64,000 nt of DNA. Source: Clavelina lepadiformis. Lineage: Eukaryota; Chordata; Ascidiacea; Aplousobranchia; Clavelinidae. Position 1 is the first letter of the stretch; the number at the start of each line of letters is the position of its first letter. A program made the translations under genes and the position numbers. Positions 1 through 12,928 of this stretch are shown here, one piece after another. The stretch is taken from the NCBI RefSeq assembly GCF_947623445.1, contig NC_135241.1, positions 14,696,501 to 14,760,500 on the forward strand, written 5' to 3'. The notes under the pieces are model-generated. The model ran no database searches, was not told the DNA's origin, and was given only the letters and a program-made list of their open reading frames with translations.

Positions 1-367
1 TGCTCACAACTCAATACAACAAAATTTATTTTGTTATTTTATCAGATACATAATTCTCTACTATGCAAGGTACCACTGATTAGAGATTTATTTAGGATGA
101 GCAAATATAAGGGATAACATTTTAATTTATATCGGGTGGCATAATTTTACATATTTTTTGTAGGAAGAATTAAAAGGAGATAAAATTATTTTTTAATGGT
201 AATATTATTTTAATAACTTCATGTGAAAAAGCATTCATTTAGAAAATTAAGGAAGCCTTTAATCGATTTCACTAGTGATGCACGTTGTTTTTAATATTTA
301 ACGTTCGTCCGAACATGTTGCATGTAAACTATGGCAAGCCATACAAGACCAATATGAGAACCGTTAT
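1..367. other. Intergenic, nothing recognised
   Basis: AT-rich sequence ahead of the first MITE. I see no conserved reading frame, no RNA gene and no repeat boundary. Confidence 0.5.
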
Positions 368-375
368 GTATTGCG

Positions 376-799
376 TAGGGATGTGCTGCGAGGAAGATTA
401 TTCGGGTTCGTGCGAACCCGAATATCATGAAGGTTGACACGAACGAATCCCGAATCTATTCGTATTAGAACCAAACAATAAAATTTCCTCCAAAAGTTGT
501 CAAGTCTTGCTTCTAAAATGACGTAATCGATAAACAAATCGCTTTCTTTCGAAAAATAGTGTTTAAAAAACGATTGAAAAAGCAAAATCGTTAGGAAAAC
601 GACCTTCATTGTAAGTACTGCTGACTCTACTTCAGCTTTTTCGGGAAACTAGATCATCATTTTTAACAAAAGTCAGTAAATTTATAAGTAATATTGTATT
701 CGGGTTCGCCATGGTTGGTATTCGTGTTCGCCCGAATCTTACATGAAGGCGTTATTCGGCGAATCTATTCGGGTTTGGGTTCGTATCGGGCTATCCCTA
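376..799. mobile_element. Non-autonomous hAT-like MITE (424 bp)
   Basis: The ends read TAGGGAT inward from both sides. The element is flanked by a perfect 8-bp duplication GTATTGCG at 368-375 and 800-807, the target-site length typical of hAT elements. Inside are several copies of a palindrome-forming motif around ATTCGGGTTCG, near both ends (about 402-425 and 690-790), so the element could fold into a long hairpin. It has no transposase reading frame; the 81-aa frame inside it is not recognisable. Confidence 0.82.
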
Positions 800-1026
800 G
801 TATTGCGGAGGGCAAGTGGGACAAAAACGTTTAATCACGGGCGATCATGCGTAGTAGTGGCTTAGGAAGATTGGCCAAAGTGAACGCAAACATTTAGTAT
901 AGAGATAAAAAAGTTCGGTGTGCAAATGCAATTTTATACAATTAACCACGGCATTATGCTTGCAAAATTACATCACCGCAATCATAGGAGGTTTATCAAT
1001 GATAACATATACTTGAAGGCATTTAA

Positions 1027-2346
1027 CACTAGAAGGACGGCAATTTTCGTATACCTAGAAGGACGGAGTGCGTCAATTGACGCAAAAGGTCAAAACGGCG
1101 CAAATCTAACGTTTTTTGTTGAGAAAACTGTGCAGTTGCTCCGAAAAAACTACTTCTATCGCATGTCCGCTATGTCCATTTTAATTAACAAAAGCAATCG
1201 CATTGAAAATACAAGCCGTCGTGCTTAAACACTTCTGTTTCACGTAACTCCTTTTTCTTCTTGCACTCTTTCGGGACTTCTCTCCTGTTCTGGTGCATTG
1301 TCCCTACGAGGCTGCACTTCTTTTCCGCAAGTCGCAACGCCAGGTCAAGTGAGGTGAAAAAATTATCGCAAGTGACGTTGTAACCTCCTTGAAAAAGCGG
1401 AGCCATGAGTTTCAGTACAACGTCGGTGGGCACACTCCCTTGGGGGCTCCTTGCGTCATCTTTTCCAACGTAAGGAACACCGTTGAATAAATATTTGTTT
1501 TCGACGTCAACTGTCAGCCAGAACTTTAGACCAAACTTGTCTGATTTATTGGCCATATATTGGATGAACTTGCAGCGTGCCTTACACGGCAATAGTTGCT
1601 CATCCACAGTTATCTTCCACTGTGGAATGAGTGCTTTTTGGCATATTGATATAAAACTGTTCCAAAGTTGTGAAGCGAGTGCAAATTTATCATGCAATAG
1701 ATTCCTACGCCTTTCCGTCTTCAGATCGAAGCGAAGGAATCGTATGAGCTCCAGACACCTGTCTCTTGCCATGGTTTGGGAAAACATCGGACATCCCCAC
1801 GAATTCCCCCACAAACTCTTCACAGGGAAATTGCGCCCTCCTGTCACGCCACGAGCAACCACCAAGCCGACGAATTTATCTAATTCATCTAATTTATCTA
1901 ACTAAAAAACTCTTACTACACTTACGCTTCGATAAACTTCAAAAATTCCGATATTAGGCTGCGCTTGTGACGAAACTACTCTGTTTTGCGGAAAAGTCGA
2001 CTTGCATAGTTTGTCAACACGTTTGTTACACCCCTGTGCTGGCAGCTGTGACCTAATTCGATAAACCTGTAATTATCAGCAGAAACAAAACATTGCTCTC
2101 TATTGCGAGAACTGGTTTTTGTAGTGTGAAGTAACAATGCGTCAATTGACGCGCCCCGTCCTTCTAGGTAGTGACCACGTTAATTATCTCTACCGGTAAA
2201 GTAAAAACTTCATATTCATGGGTTAGTTACCTAACACTAATGTAGGAAAAGTCAGGAAATATCACGGTTGTGCGATGCCCCACTTAAAAGTTACAGATGC
2301 ACTTAGGTTGGAAATGCGTCAATTGACGCGCCCCGTCCTTCTAGTG
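1027..2346 (-). mobile_element. Degenerate piggyBac element with intact ends
   Basis: Perfect 14-bp terminal inverted repeats CACTAGAAGGACGG lie at 1027-1040 and, inverted, at 2333-2346. Each is bordered by TTAA (1023-1026 and 2347-2350), the piggyBac target duplication. A second internal inverted copy of the AGAAGGACGG motif lies near 1055-1066 and 2155-2167. The 14-bp perfect palindrome GCGTCAATTGACGC occurs at 1070-1083, 2139-2152 and 2316-2329, next to the end repeats. Only a fragment of transposase remains, so the element is not autonomous. At 1.3 kb it is roughly half the usual size. Confidence 0.9.
1185..1865 (-). pseudogene. piggyBac-type transposase fragment (about 226 aa)
   Basis: The reading frame matches the central part of the piggyBac transposase family (DDE_Tnp_1_7). 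It has the first catalytic aspartate in a VDEQLLPC motif, then the block with KFGLKFW and PYVGKDDAR, then the second catalytic aspartate in TCDNFFTS. The N-terminal DNA-binding part and the C-terminal cysteine-rich domain are missing. An in-frame stop lies just upstream (near 1895), and the frame ends after FQCDCFC. Full piggyBac transposases are about 500-600 aa, so this is an internally deleted relic. It lies inside the TTAA-flanked element and reads on the minus strand. Loss of function is inferred from the missing parts. Confidence 0.85.
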
Positions 2347-2350
2347 TTAA

Positions 2351-3048
2351 ATGTTTGACAGCTTGGGTTAATTTATTTAAAATTGGATATATTAGCTCCA
2401 AGTAATGGCTTCCTTGTCTACTAATAATATTTAATTGATATCGGCTATATAAAAGCCATATCATTCTCTACCATGACCTAAATACAAAAATTTCCGACAC
2501 CCCAGAATACAAACTGATTAATATGTAACCATACACCAACTTTCCTTGGTCTAAATACTAGCACTGTCAGAAGTTCAATATGTTGCGTACTTTGTTGACA
2601 GACTCTAATCCACATTGTATAGGTAACTGCTAAAATGTTTTTAAAATGGGAGAACTTAACAAATAACACAAACCTTTATTGACAGTCTAAACAGGCAGCA
2701 GTAAAACTTGAAAGAGTATCGTGGAAAACAAGGCTATTTAGAAAACAATGTTTTGTGTTATCTAGTAACAAGGTAAAGCAGTAGGACTGGATGAAATAAG
2801 TTTTTGCATTGAAAAACACATTTTCTAAATTCGGCAAAGTTCCAAACAATTTTTTATCACTTGTATACTGGTTAAAAAACGTAACAAAACTAATTACAGA
2901 TGGGATAACAAATTTAGTTACAACTTTGAAATCGAAATCTTTGAAAGACAAAAGCCTGTGAAGTACAAGAGATTCACACTTCTTTGTCTAGTGCATGCAT
3001 ACATGCAGATGATTGATGGCCCATTCCTTTTCAAACATGAGGCAGCTT
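2351..3048. other. 3' flank of the NAP1-like gene
   Basis: About 700 bp between the piggyBac element and the NAP1-like stop codon. Nothing is recognised apart from probable 3' untranslated sequence. The short frames here (around 2478-2951) have no conserved features. Confidence 0.5.
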
Positions 3049-6000
3049 TTATTGTTGCTTGCATTCTTTTGGTGTTTCTTTTGACATAGGATCTTTCTGT
3101 TGATACAACAACACACCTCTTAAAGCGAGATAAAATGACCGAACTCCATTCTCAAGTAGTTAAATACATAAATTAAATCCTTAGCAGTAAGTTTAGTATG
3201 GTGATTTTTTTGAAAAAGATTGATATATTTATGAAACCATGCATATAAAATGGCAGGTGGCAATAAAAACAAAATGTCACAGAAAGATCAGTTCATCAAA
3301 TACATCCTCAAACATGGGAAAAAGGATTTCAGTTCTGTACCTCAGGATCATAATCTGAATCATTAGCACCTTCCGAATCATCAGAGTCACCGACATTATT
3401 AAACTAAAAAGAAAATTCACACTGTAAATGAAGGTCACATGTTTACAAAACTACTTTGCTGACTCAACATTAAATAAAAAGCCTATTAGAGAGCCATGAA
3501 AATGTATGGCATTTATTTACAATTTTTGTACAAAATTGTAGTAACATAACTTCAGACAAGAAACATTAGTTAACAGTGATGAAAAAAAAACACTTTTATT
3601 TAGCCTAGTGGCTCTCAATGGTAACCAAGTGGTTCACCGAAGGCAATCGTAGGGGCAGAAATTCCCAGGGAGAGAATGGGAAATAACTGAAAGAAGTAGA
3701 GGATTTTAAATTTATAACTTCAAAGCCCATATTATGAGTAATGAAATGTTATTCACCAGTCAAAGCGCATACCCAAAGCTGAGATTACATTGTAAAACTG
3801 GATTAACGTTTATGTTAATCCTTCTGTAAAAAAATTTTTCATTGAGGTTTAGGGTGCACTTTCATTCGATCAAAGTTTTGCGCCCAAGTAAATTAGAAAT
3901 TTAATTATAACATCAAGATGTTGTTACCAATAGGTGCTATTGTATTTTTTTTCCATAAAATTAAAAAACATAGTAAGGGAGGAACATGAAAAAACGTTGA
4001 GAACCACTGAGATTAATCAATTGGTAAAATTCTTTCTAACCCCAGCTTCTTCATCTTCATCATCTTCCTCATCCTCCTCATCAAAGTCATCATCTCCTGC
4101 TTCACCTGTAAAGTAGAGAACTGCCCGTGGGACAATTCTTTCACGAATCATGTGACCGATCTCAAAATCACTAGTGAGTAGTGCCTCTGTGTCAGGATCC
4201 TAAAAATGAACAGTTAAAGTTAAACAAAACGAGGGTGTAGTAATATAATAATTAAGTGAATACACTTTGAATACATGAAGTTGGAAAAATGCTCATATAT
4301 TGAAACATTTCCATTCATACACGCTCTTTCTTAGTGTAATCAACTGTCATCAACTAATAAAGCAGCCCTTTATTCAAGCAGGTTTTGAGGGCACCAAAGA
4401 TGCTCTATTGAACAAGCATTGTGCAACATTTTACCTATCTATTGATACAGTTTTATGTAAAGCATTTTATCATGCGTTTACAGATTTCAATGTTAGGGTG
4501 AGAACAATTAATAAATCATAACGATAAATGACAACAAATCAAATTCAAAACAATCGAGCCAAACGCCAAGTTAAACTTCCATAAGTTTCAAGCCAGGTGA
4601 GCAATCATAATTTTTAGACAATGTTAAAATTGAAATACTAATGATAGGGCTAAGAGGACAACATTGTTAGTAGGGATAACACTAATGTGGTGTAACTTCA
4701 TTAATCAGCATTCATATCCCATCTATTGACCACAGTATGATTGTTAAATAATGTGGTTATTAAAGCAACTTACCAGTTCAGAATCATCCTCTGGAACTGA
4801 AATAACAAAATTAAGCAATGAATTAAGATATAAAAGTACTAGTAATAATATTCAATGCTACTATTTTAAGAAAAAAAGATCTATTGAGACAACAACTTAA
4901 TATCTGAGACATAGGCTACAGTAAATTTCACAAGCACAAAATACCATAACAAATTGTGAAAGTTATTATGATATACCTATAACAACAGGGTAACAAATCA
5001 ATACTCAAATAAACTTTTACATAAATGGCACCTAGTCCTATAAGTCTACTAATTACCTTCTGGTGGGTTGAAAAAGTTGAAAAAGGAATCATTAGCAACT
5101 TGTTTTGTGACTGTTCTAACAGTTCCTCTCCCTTTATGTTTTTGCTTTTTCTTGATTGTTTTCACAGTAACATTTTTTCCTTTAACCCAGTCAATTTTGC
5201 ACCTGATCAATAAAACCAAGTAAAATATAACTTTATAAGATGAAGCTTGACATATAGAACAATAGTGTTTCATTATTCAATTCACACTTCATTTTGCATT
5301 GCTTTGCGAATGTATGAGCTCTACAAACATGATAAATTTTGTCTCACCCCGTGCAATTAATGATTTCGGGTCCTTCAAAAGTGAAAGGTTCTTTATCATC
5401 AGGTTGCGATTGCAGTTTATAATACTTAGTTAAAATCTTGTTGGTAAAATATGGGTTAGAATCAAACACAAACTCCAAAGTAAAACCCTGCAATAAGGAC
5501 AATATAAACGATGAATTTCCAATCATACAATGTGTTGTGACATAATTGAAACATTTTTCCTAATAATGCTACAGTAAACTTCCATACATTTTTAAGTGAA
5601 TCGGTGATACATGATATTTATTTTGTAATTTCTTACAAATCTGTGTACTGAGGAAGTTTTCAGTGTAAATAATTACCATTGGCTCATCTGGTGGGGAGAA
5701 AATAACTCTAATGTCTTGTAAATGTTGAAGAAGCGGTTCATCATGTTCTTGGACCATTTCTTGAAATAATGGAACATTTTTGAAGACGGTTAACCAGAAC
5801 TCTGGTATTCCCTTTATATCTTCTCCTTCAAGCAACAGATCAATTTTAAAAATTACAAAAAATTATTAAGTTGACGATTTTCTAAAATTCTATCTAATAT
5901 ATACAGTGCAAAAAGGTATGTTGGCAAACTTGGACACAAACATAAAACATGATATAAATGTTGAGGGCAAAAGTAAACATGGTAAATTCCAAGGATTCAG

Positions 6001-9000
6001 AACCTATTCATCGCAACACAAATCTGATAACTTTACACACATGGGCATTATGAAATAAAAAAAGTTTAGAAGAAGTGTTTTTTAATAAAAACGATTTAGA
6101 AGCAAGTTTTGTGCACTATGTGTATAGCGCAGAGAATAAAGCTGTAGTTTTCAACAAGGATACCATTTGCAATGAGCAATATGCTGGAAAGTAAGTCAGT
6201 ATTTCTTCATTTGATGTTACATACATAATTTCTAATTCAAGCTGAACATATTTTGCTTTTCTAAACAAATTTTTTCAAGGTCAGTATTGGATTTCAAATA
6301 TTGCAAATCTGGTCTACACTCTACTATACATGACTTTGCAGGCATGATTGACAAGCTAAAGCCCAGTGTGACGCTAATGCTAATCTATAGATTGCTAAAG
6401 TAATTCTGTATAGTCATAGTATAGAAATGATTACTACTCTACGTCCGTCAAGAACAGACAATTGTGTCAGAAAAATCCTAACATTTAAGATTATTTACAT
6501 ATTAAAAGCAATCACACAATTATCTTCCACCTTAACGAACTTTAAAAAACTGTGGGATTTACTACATGAGCTAAAAAAATAAGGTCGCCGCGGCTATGTA
6601 AACGTTGAAAATCACCGGTACAAGTAAATGAAATGGCAAAGGACAAATTTTAATGTTGAATGTTGTTTCATGATATATATAATTTGCATTGTTACGACTT
6701 CTCAACTACATGGGGAAAGTGGATACCAAGAAAAAATTAAAAGCAAAATCAGATTATAGCCGAATTCTGGCCTTGGACAAGTTTTTCAAAGTATATATTA
6801 AATACTTTGTAATAAATTTTAAAGCATCACATTTCCTAAACAACACAAGCTTTGGAGCAAAAATTTTTAATGTAAGGCTCAATCATGTAACACAACATTT
6901 AAGCAGAGATTACACAAATTTGAAAAAGGTTGATCTAGACTAGAGCCCCTGGGACACTTGACATGAAATGACCTAGTTAGCAAAATCTATTTGCATTTGG
7001 CTTAAAAATACACAGTAAACCATAAAACCAATTACCTTCTGCATCTTCTAACTTTGACTTTTCTACTGCTTGCTGAAAATATAAGTAACATATTTATGTT
7101 AATTAATGCATGTAAAACATAATGCAATGCATAGTTACTACGGCACAAATTAAGAAAGCGTCACCTAAAACAAACCATTGCAAAATATTTAAATAGTTAA
7201 TAATTTAATGGCAATAACGTACAGTGAGTGCATTAACCTCTTTCTTAATGGCCGGCTTGTCCTCCTCCTCTTCTTCATCATCATCTTCCGGATCACTTTC
7301 CCATTCACATTCCTCATCATTCGGCTCATATACTCCACTTATTATAGACTGCCTCTATTAACAATGAACAAATCAGAACAATTTTAGTCTTAATCAGTTA
7401 ATTTAGGACCGATTTGTGCACAATACTAACTTTTTCGAACAATGGCTGATACAGATCACCATATTTTCTTTCCAGTTCATGCACTTCTTCGTAGAACTTA
7501 GCTTCTATTTTCATTGACTTTACTTGAATGTTTTTCAACGCATTCACTCTCCTCTTAATGGGTTTGGGAAGGCTGAAGAAAACAAAGGTAATACTGTGGT
7601 TTAGCTCATATTCAACAAAAAATGTAATAGCAACCTGTTTCCATTACATATAACGTAAACATAACTTACTAAAACTGAATTGTTTTAATCAAGGTTTCTT
7701 GTCCAACTAATTTAATATAGTTTACGTATATACATGCTTTTTTTAGAAATAACTTAAAATCCTGTAGAATTTTTTACCTATCTATATAACCAGAAGGTGT
7801 GCCAACAATACTGTCTAAGCGATGCTGTAATGCTGCCAAAACTTGAGGATTTTGCATCATTTCAGATGTTATTTGACTTGCTGTTAAAATTAAGTGACTA
7901 TTAATAATTACTATTAAAACAAATTTAGGTAAAAAATACTATCCTAAACTACTGTTTTAATTGAACAATGCAATACTACAGTAATTACTAATCACTAGTT
8001 TTAGTAGCAGAAAAGTGGTAGAAAATCTACTCTTTCACCAAGTGGACGTAAAGTTTTAAACCTAAGTTGAGGAAGATTTTTATCATCTAGCACAGGGGTG
8101 GCCAACAGTCAGAGATTAAGAGCCTCACTTCTTACTGTGTTAACCGCAAAGAGCCACATCATAAACTTTATGATTTATGACGCTGCTTCTTATTACGTCA
8201 TAATACTGCGTCAGATATTGTTTCAGTTTCATCATCTTTATTCTGGGTCGAAATCTGATGTAATCAGTCATTATTTAGCAAATATCAATTCAACATTAGC
8301 CCTTAGAGATTACTTTTCTGTATCATTTATCTGCCTAAAATGGGTAAAATGCGCTCTCTTTCTGAGGTTCAATATTAACGAAAGAGCTGCATAATACAGG
8401 GCAAAGAGCCGCGGGTTGGCCAGCCCTGATCTAGCACATTGTTTCCCAAAGTGGGTTCCACGGAACCCTAGGAATCCATAACATAACTTTTGGGGTTCCA
8501 TAATAGACGGTTAAAAATCGCAATATAGTACAGCAATGCCGAGTAATAGCCTACCCAAATTATTAAAGAGCACTAATATCTCTCAGCGGCGGGAAGATTT
8601 TGCCGTGGGCAACAGTCAACTGTTTATGTTTAATTGATGTTTCTGGCGTATTGGGGGTTCCTTGTTAACTTAAATAACCCTGCAGGGTTTCACGGACAAA
8701 CAAGTTTATGAAACACTTATCTAGCATGTCTTCGTAGCGTTTAAGAATTTCAGCAAGTATTGCTTCTATCATGCTTGTTTTTTTTGCTCACACTCTTTTT
8801 AGTAACTAAAAAGATTTTTAGTCTGGCGCATTTTTGAAAACCAATCGCTTGAACATACAAATTCTTGTGTTGCAAACTTGTATTTAAATGTGTGTCCGCT
8901 CAAAATTTGAAAAGAGTGTCGCTCTCAAGATCGCTTAAAAATAAAATAATTGCACTTAAACCCAACTCTGCCAGTAGTATCTTGACTTTCATAACGGTCA

Positions 9001-10245
9001 AAATTCAACCTATAAGCGTATATTGCAAGTGGTATTCGTATTTGTATTCCTTCAGTTGGTGTCGATGATTGCAATTTTCCTATATGCGGGAGGCGGTACA
9101 ATTATTTAGCTGTCTGTTTCTTGTCCTTTTTTCCAAAGCAATGTTTCTCTAAGGTGAAAAAAGCACTTTCTTCTGGGGACTGTGGTTAAGATTAAGTGTA
9201 TTGTATATGCGGAACAACTCATTGCATCGCATGTAATGCAAGAATAACCTGATGACCACTCAACTTACAGTTTACACAATCATGAACAGAAATACACGAT
9301 CATGCAATTCAAGGCTGAAAATAAAACAGAAATGCTTATTTAAGGAATATAAACCTGATCCTATCATTCGGTTTAAATTGGCAATTTGGATTTGGATATT
9401 CTTAAACACCCATCTCTAAAGGTCAGCTTCTAATACAGTAATTGCAGTCCAATATCGCCCAAAGAGCTAAACAATACCTAAAAATTTTTATTGTAAAACT
9501 TGAAGTGAATCATGCATAACCGTGCAAAAGCGATTAAATGCGAGGTCAAAACAATTTTTTCTTCTTGCTGATTGCTGCAAAAGTCACCATTAAGGTTAAA
9601 AGCTTTCAATTTTACATTAATTTAAATTAGTTGTCAGTGAACATACTGGTGAAAGGATTTGTACTATTATGAAGTGGTTAATCAGTTATTATCATAAATA
9701 AGTGGCAATAAATGCAAATTCATCGCTTAATTATGACGAAGATTTGTTTTTACATTGTGACCTCATAATTACCGCTTACCTTGTTATAATAAGAGGCCAA
9801 ATTTGCAATACAATTTTGGCAATAACTGCTCAACAAATACATATTATTAAAAACCCTTTCACCAATATGTTTATTGACAACTACTCTTTGATTTAAGGCC
9901 AACTTGTCTTTGAACTTGACCCTGACTTTCAACATTTGTGCTAAGTAGTAATCATTGCGTTTACTGAAACCAAGTAATCGAGTATAACAATCATCTAAAA
10001 GAGAGGTAGATTTTTTGGGAGTAACCACATTTCTACTTGAGTAACTTATGTGGTTGGTTACTTTGTTCACCACTTACCCTGATGAATGCATTAGAAGTAA
10101 CAAAGTAGCGGAAAAGTTAGACGGGACCTCACACTCACTTACCTGAAGGCATAGTATTGGAAACCTCTTCAATTGACTCAACCTTTTCTTCATGTTCCTC
10201 TTTAGTCGCGGAGGCCTGGTTGTCAGCATCTCCAGAACAAGACAT
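3049..10245 (-). CDS. NAP1L1/NAP1L4-like: Nucleosome assembly protein 1-like (12 exons, 409 aa)
   Basis: A NAP1-family histone chaperone that binds H2A-H2B and shuttles it between cytoplasm and nucleus for nucleosome assembly. Exons (minus): 10245-10143, 7880-7778, 7572-7431, 7354-7238, 7072-7036, 5825-5677, 5487-5348, 5202-5057, 4796-4774, 4199-4041, 3403-3341, 3096-3049. All joins are GT-AG and in phase, and the sum is 1,230 nt. Visible family landmarks are the long dimerisation helix (exons 2-3), the acidic insert in exon 4, GIPEFWLTVFKNV and QEHDEP in exon 6, GPEIINCTG into CKIDW (exons 7-8), the basic KKKQKHKGRGTVRTV stretch, NDSFFNFF, FEIGHMIRERIVPRAVLYFTGEA-type sequence in exon 10, and an acidic tail. 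It ends in CKQQ, the CaaX-like end of vertebrate NAP1L1. The AATAAA signal overlaps the stop codon. Exon 4 could alternatively use a donor 15 nt later (also in phase). A pyrimidine-poor but usable acceptor lies 21 nt before the ATG. Confidence 0.95.
8093..8428. mobile_element. hAT-like MITE in NAP1-like intron 1 (336 bp)
   Basis: The ends are CAGGGGTGGCCAAC and the inverse of CAGGGCTGGCCAAC (13 of 14 match). The 8-bp duplication ATCTAGCA flanks it at 8085-8092 and 8429-8436. There is no transposase. It belongs to the common family with GGCTCTTTGC-like subterminal sequence, also seen at 35391-35784. Confidence 0.88.
8437..8718. mobile_element. Second hAT-like MITE sharing the same target site (282 bp)
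   Basis: The ends are diverged hAT termini (CATTGTTTCCCAAAG on the left, AAGTGTTTCATAAAC inverted on the right). The left flank is the middle ATCTAGCA copy at 8429-8436 and the right flank is a third copy at 8719-8726. It contains paired GGGGTTCC/GGGTTCC segments near both ends. There is no reading frame. Confidence 0.72.
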
Positions 10246-10266
10246 TATAGACAATTTATTTGTATT

Positions 10267-12343
10267 CTGCAAGGTACAAAGTATAATCATGTAAATGTCA
10301 CATGCGTAGTTACATTGCAGGTCATTGTTTGGTCTTCACAGGCGACCCACAGTTCAATCACGATTGATCTTCACAAACTGTAGCCTTCATAAAATATTAG
10401 GAATAAAGATTTACTTACAAAACTATGACACTTGTTGTTATTAACTAGTGAGGGGAAAAGCTAACTACACAAAAAAATACTGCTAGAATTGCGCCAATCT
10501 GCGCAGAATCTGCGTTAATATGCCCAAATGTAATACATCGCATTGTGTTGCATTTGCAACTAATGCATTTTGCCATAGTTGACCTTTTTCGTGCTCTGGC
10601 CCCGCTACATAATTCAGACCCAAGCAGAGAAAAGTAGTCAAAAAAACCTACAGAAATGATAGCTCCATGAAAATTTGAAGAAACAAAGAAGATTTAATGC
10701 AAAATTGTGCGAAAAAAGGGGCTCTCTTTCGCTGATTTTTTTCGAGAAAAATTACAGTTTTTTCTGGACGTATGGAAAATTTGTTTTAGGCTTGAAAATC
10801 AGGTTTTTCCAAGGTGGGTAACTTTAACGCAAACGAACTTAAAAATTATATATTGTATGTAGAAACTTGAAATTTGGTATACAGTTAGAACAATCTGGTT
10901 AACTACCTGCAAAACTCTCCCATTAAATTGGACCAAAACTTAATTTTTTAAATAGTGATTTTTTGTTTAAATTCGGCCACTGGGTACTTTCATAAATTGG
11001 CTACCCGACCCTACTGACTACTGTAGCTGTGAGGGGAACATAAAATTGTGCTAACGCTGATAAACGTATTAGCATGCTAATATACTGTACCATAACTAAG
11101 GCAAGAAAATATGGCAAGGAAAAATGTGGTAAAAACGTGCATCATAATAAATAGCTTAAATTTAAGACAAAAGCCTCAGCACGGCCAACACATCCAATTA
11201 ACCTAAACCCAGCTATAACCTTGCTTTGAGAGGATAAAAAGAGAATCTATTTCGTCAACCGAATAATGAATAAATATTAAAAATTAACAGTCGCTCTGCG
11301 TGGGGCGGCTGAAGACCTTGCATTCATCGATGTGTGCCACCCTGGATACCAAATCATCATCTCTGATCAATAAAAAGGTTAGGCTAGTCTACAACCGTTT
11401 AGTGGGGATCAACCCACTCTTTAACAAGAATTCACGAATTTCAACCATACAAAACGCTGTGTAACAAAGTAACCTATGGTGCTGATTATTATTAGGTCTT
11501 GCAGCCATGCAGCTTGCCGTCCAGCGGCCACTGTCAGACTGTTGCCTGGCCTATTGCAATACGCGACAATGCAAAGAAACATAATAGGCTATTCACACCG
11601 TCGCACGATTTTGTTCTGTTAAGTGGTGACGATTTTACCAAGTTTGTCAACACAATGTTCGAACCATGCTGTCCAAGACCAAGGTTTAGGTTGGTAAGTG
11701 GTAACTATAATGAACATGGCTGTCCCGCACAATTTGCATCATGCCTACTGATAATAGAAATCTAATATTGTTGAAATTTTAAAACATAGTTTACAAAACG
11801 TAATATGTTAATTTTGTCATTTAGATAATTAGGTTAATGTTAAATGATGTTAACACGATGTCAAAATATGCTAAAGTAACTGATTTGTCAGTTTCAGTCT
11901 AAGCGAAGTCGTAACCAAAGTAGCGGGTACTGCAGCCTGCTGTTTTCCAATAGCATGCTGGTATTGCTTGCTGCGAGGCGAATGACAAGCTCCTGTTGGT
12001 GACGTAACCACAAGCTGCTGTTCGTGACGTAATCAATAGCAGTGGGGCTTTTCAACATGGTGGACAGCTGATGTGGAATTTTTCCGAGAAAAGTGAACAT
12101 TAGTGGTTAAAAAATAATATTTAATGATTGATTGTATGGGCAAGTATGGCGTAAGTTATAATAACGCCTTGGTGAAAACAAACTGTAAGCTGTCCAGTTT
12201 TCAGCAGCAACCAACAGCAATGTCCTACTCGAGCAAATACAGTCTGCTGTTCATTCCGTCACCAACACTGTAACCCTCAAAGTGTACCCTGGTCGATAGA
12301 ACCAAGCGCCACACTGGAAATGGATTTGTTTATGATTCTGCAG
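10267..12343. other. Gene-poor region upstream of the NAP1-like gene
   Basis: About 2 kb with presumed promoter sequence for the minus-strand NAP1-like gene next to 10267. I see no conserved reading frame, no tRNA and no transposon with defined ends. The frames at 11499-11765 and 11894-12100 have no recognisable domain. Confidence 0.5.
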
Positions 12344-12503
12344 CGATTTCTGGTTGTGAGATCACGTGTCTGCGTCAATAAACACCGCTTCACCTAACTT
12401 ACATAAAGGCTACGTGTCCTTCAACCAGCACTAATTGCAGACATACAGTGAGATAAAACTCCAAACTAAAACGTTTATTCGCACTCGTGAAACATAAAAC
12501 GTT
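12344..12503. repeat. Diverged direct repeat, copy 1
   Basis: About 160 bp sharing blocks such as TCTGGTTGTGAGATCAC, CACTAATTGCAGACATAC and TAAAACGTTTATTCG with the copy at 12929-13084, in the same orientation. It may be a long terminal repeat or a fragment of a repeat family. No TG...CA ends or target duplication were found. Confidence 0.7.
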
Positions 12504-12928
12504 CTCTTCGCTTCACATGGCTTTAATATTTTTATTGTGCGATGTTTATTATTTGTAGCTACAACGATTTTAGTGTTTTGTGTAGTGACTGCATTATAGC
12601 GGTAAATCATTCATTTGTTCACAGCTTCTTGTGACAATCGCACGTGCTCCTTTCAATTTATTTTTAGGTTGATTGCTGCCTCAGTTATTACCACGTCTTT
12701 CGTTGTGAAGGCGTTTGTCATAGATAAATTTTAATATGTTAACCCCCCTGTGATGGTGGGGAACAACCCCAGCTGCGGAGCTAGATGGCAACGGAGGTCA
12801 CAGCTCAACCAAGCTCTATTAACGGCGGAAAAGGTGTATTACAACGTTAGATAGCACACATTGGTGACACCCACAAATCCAGCGCTGTCGGTTTCTTAAT
12901 TTTCATGCTCCGAAGGTGACCTGTGGAA

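Noticed and set aside
3934..4116. Serine-rich plus-strand frame
   Set aside because: The serine run is the reverse complement of the acidic tail codons of the NAP1-like gene (exon 10).
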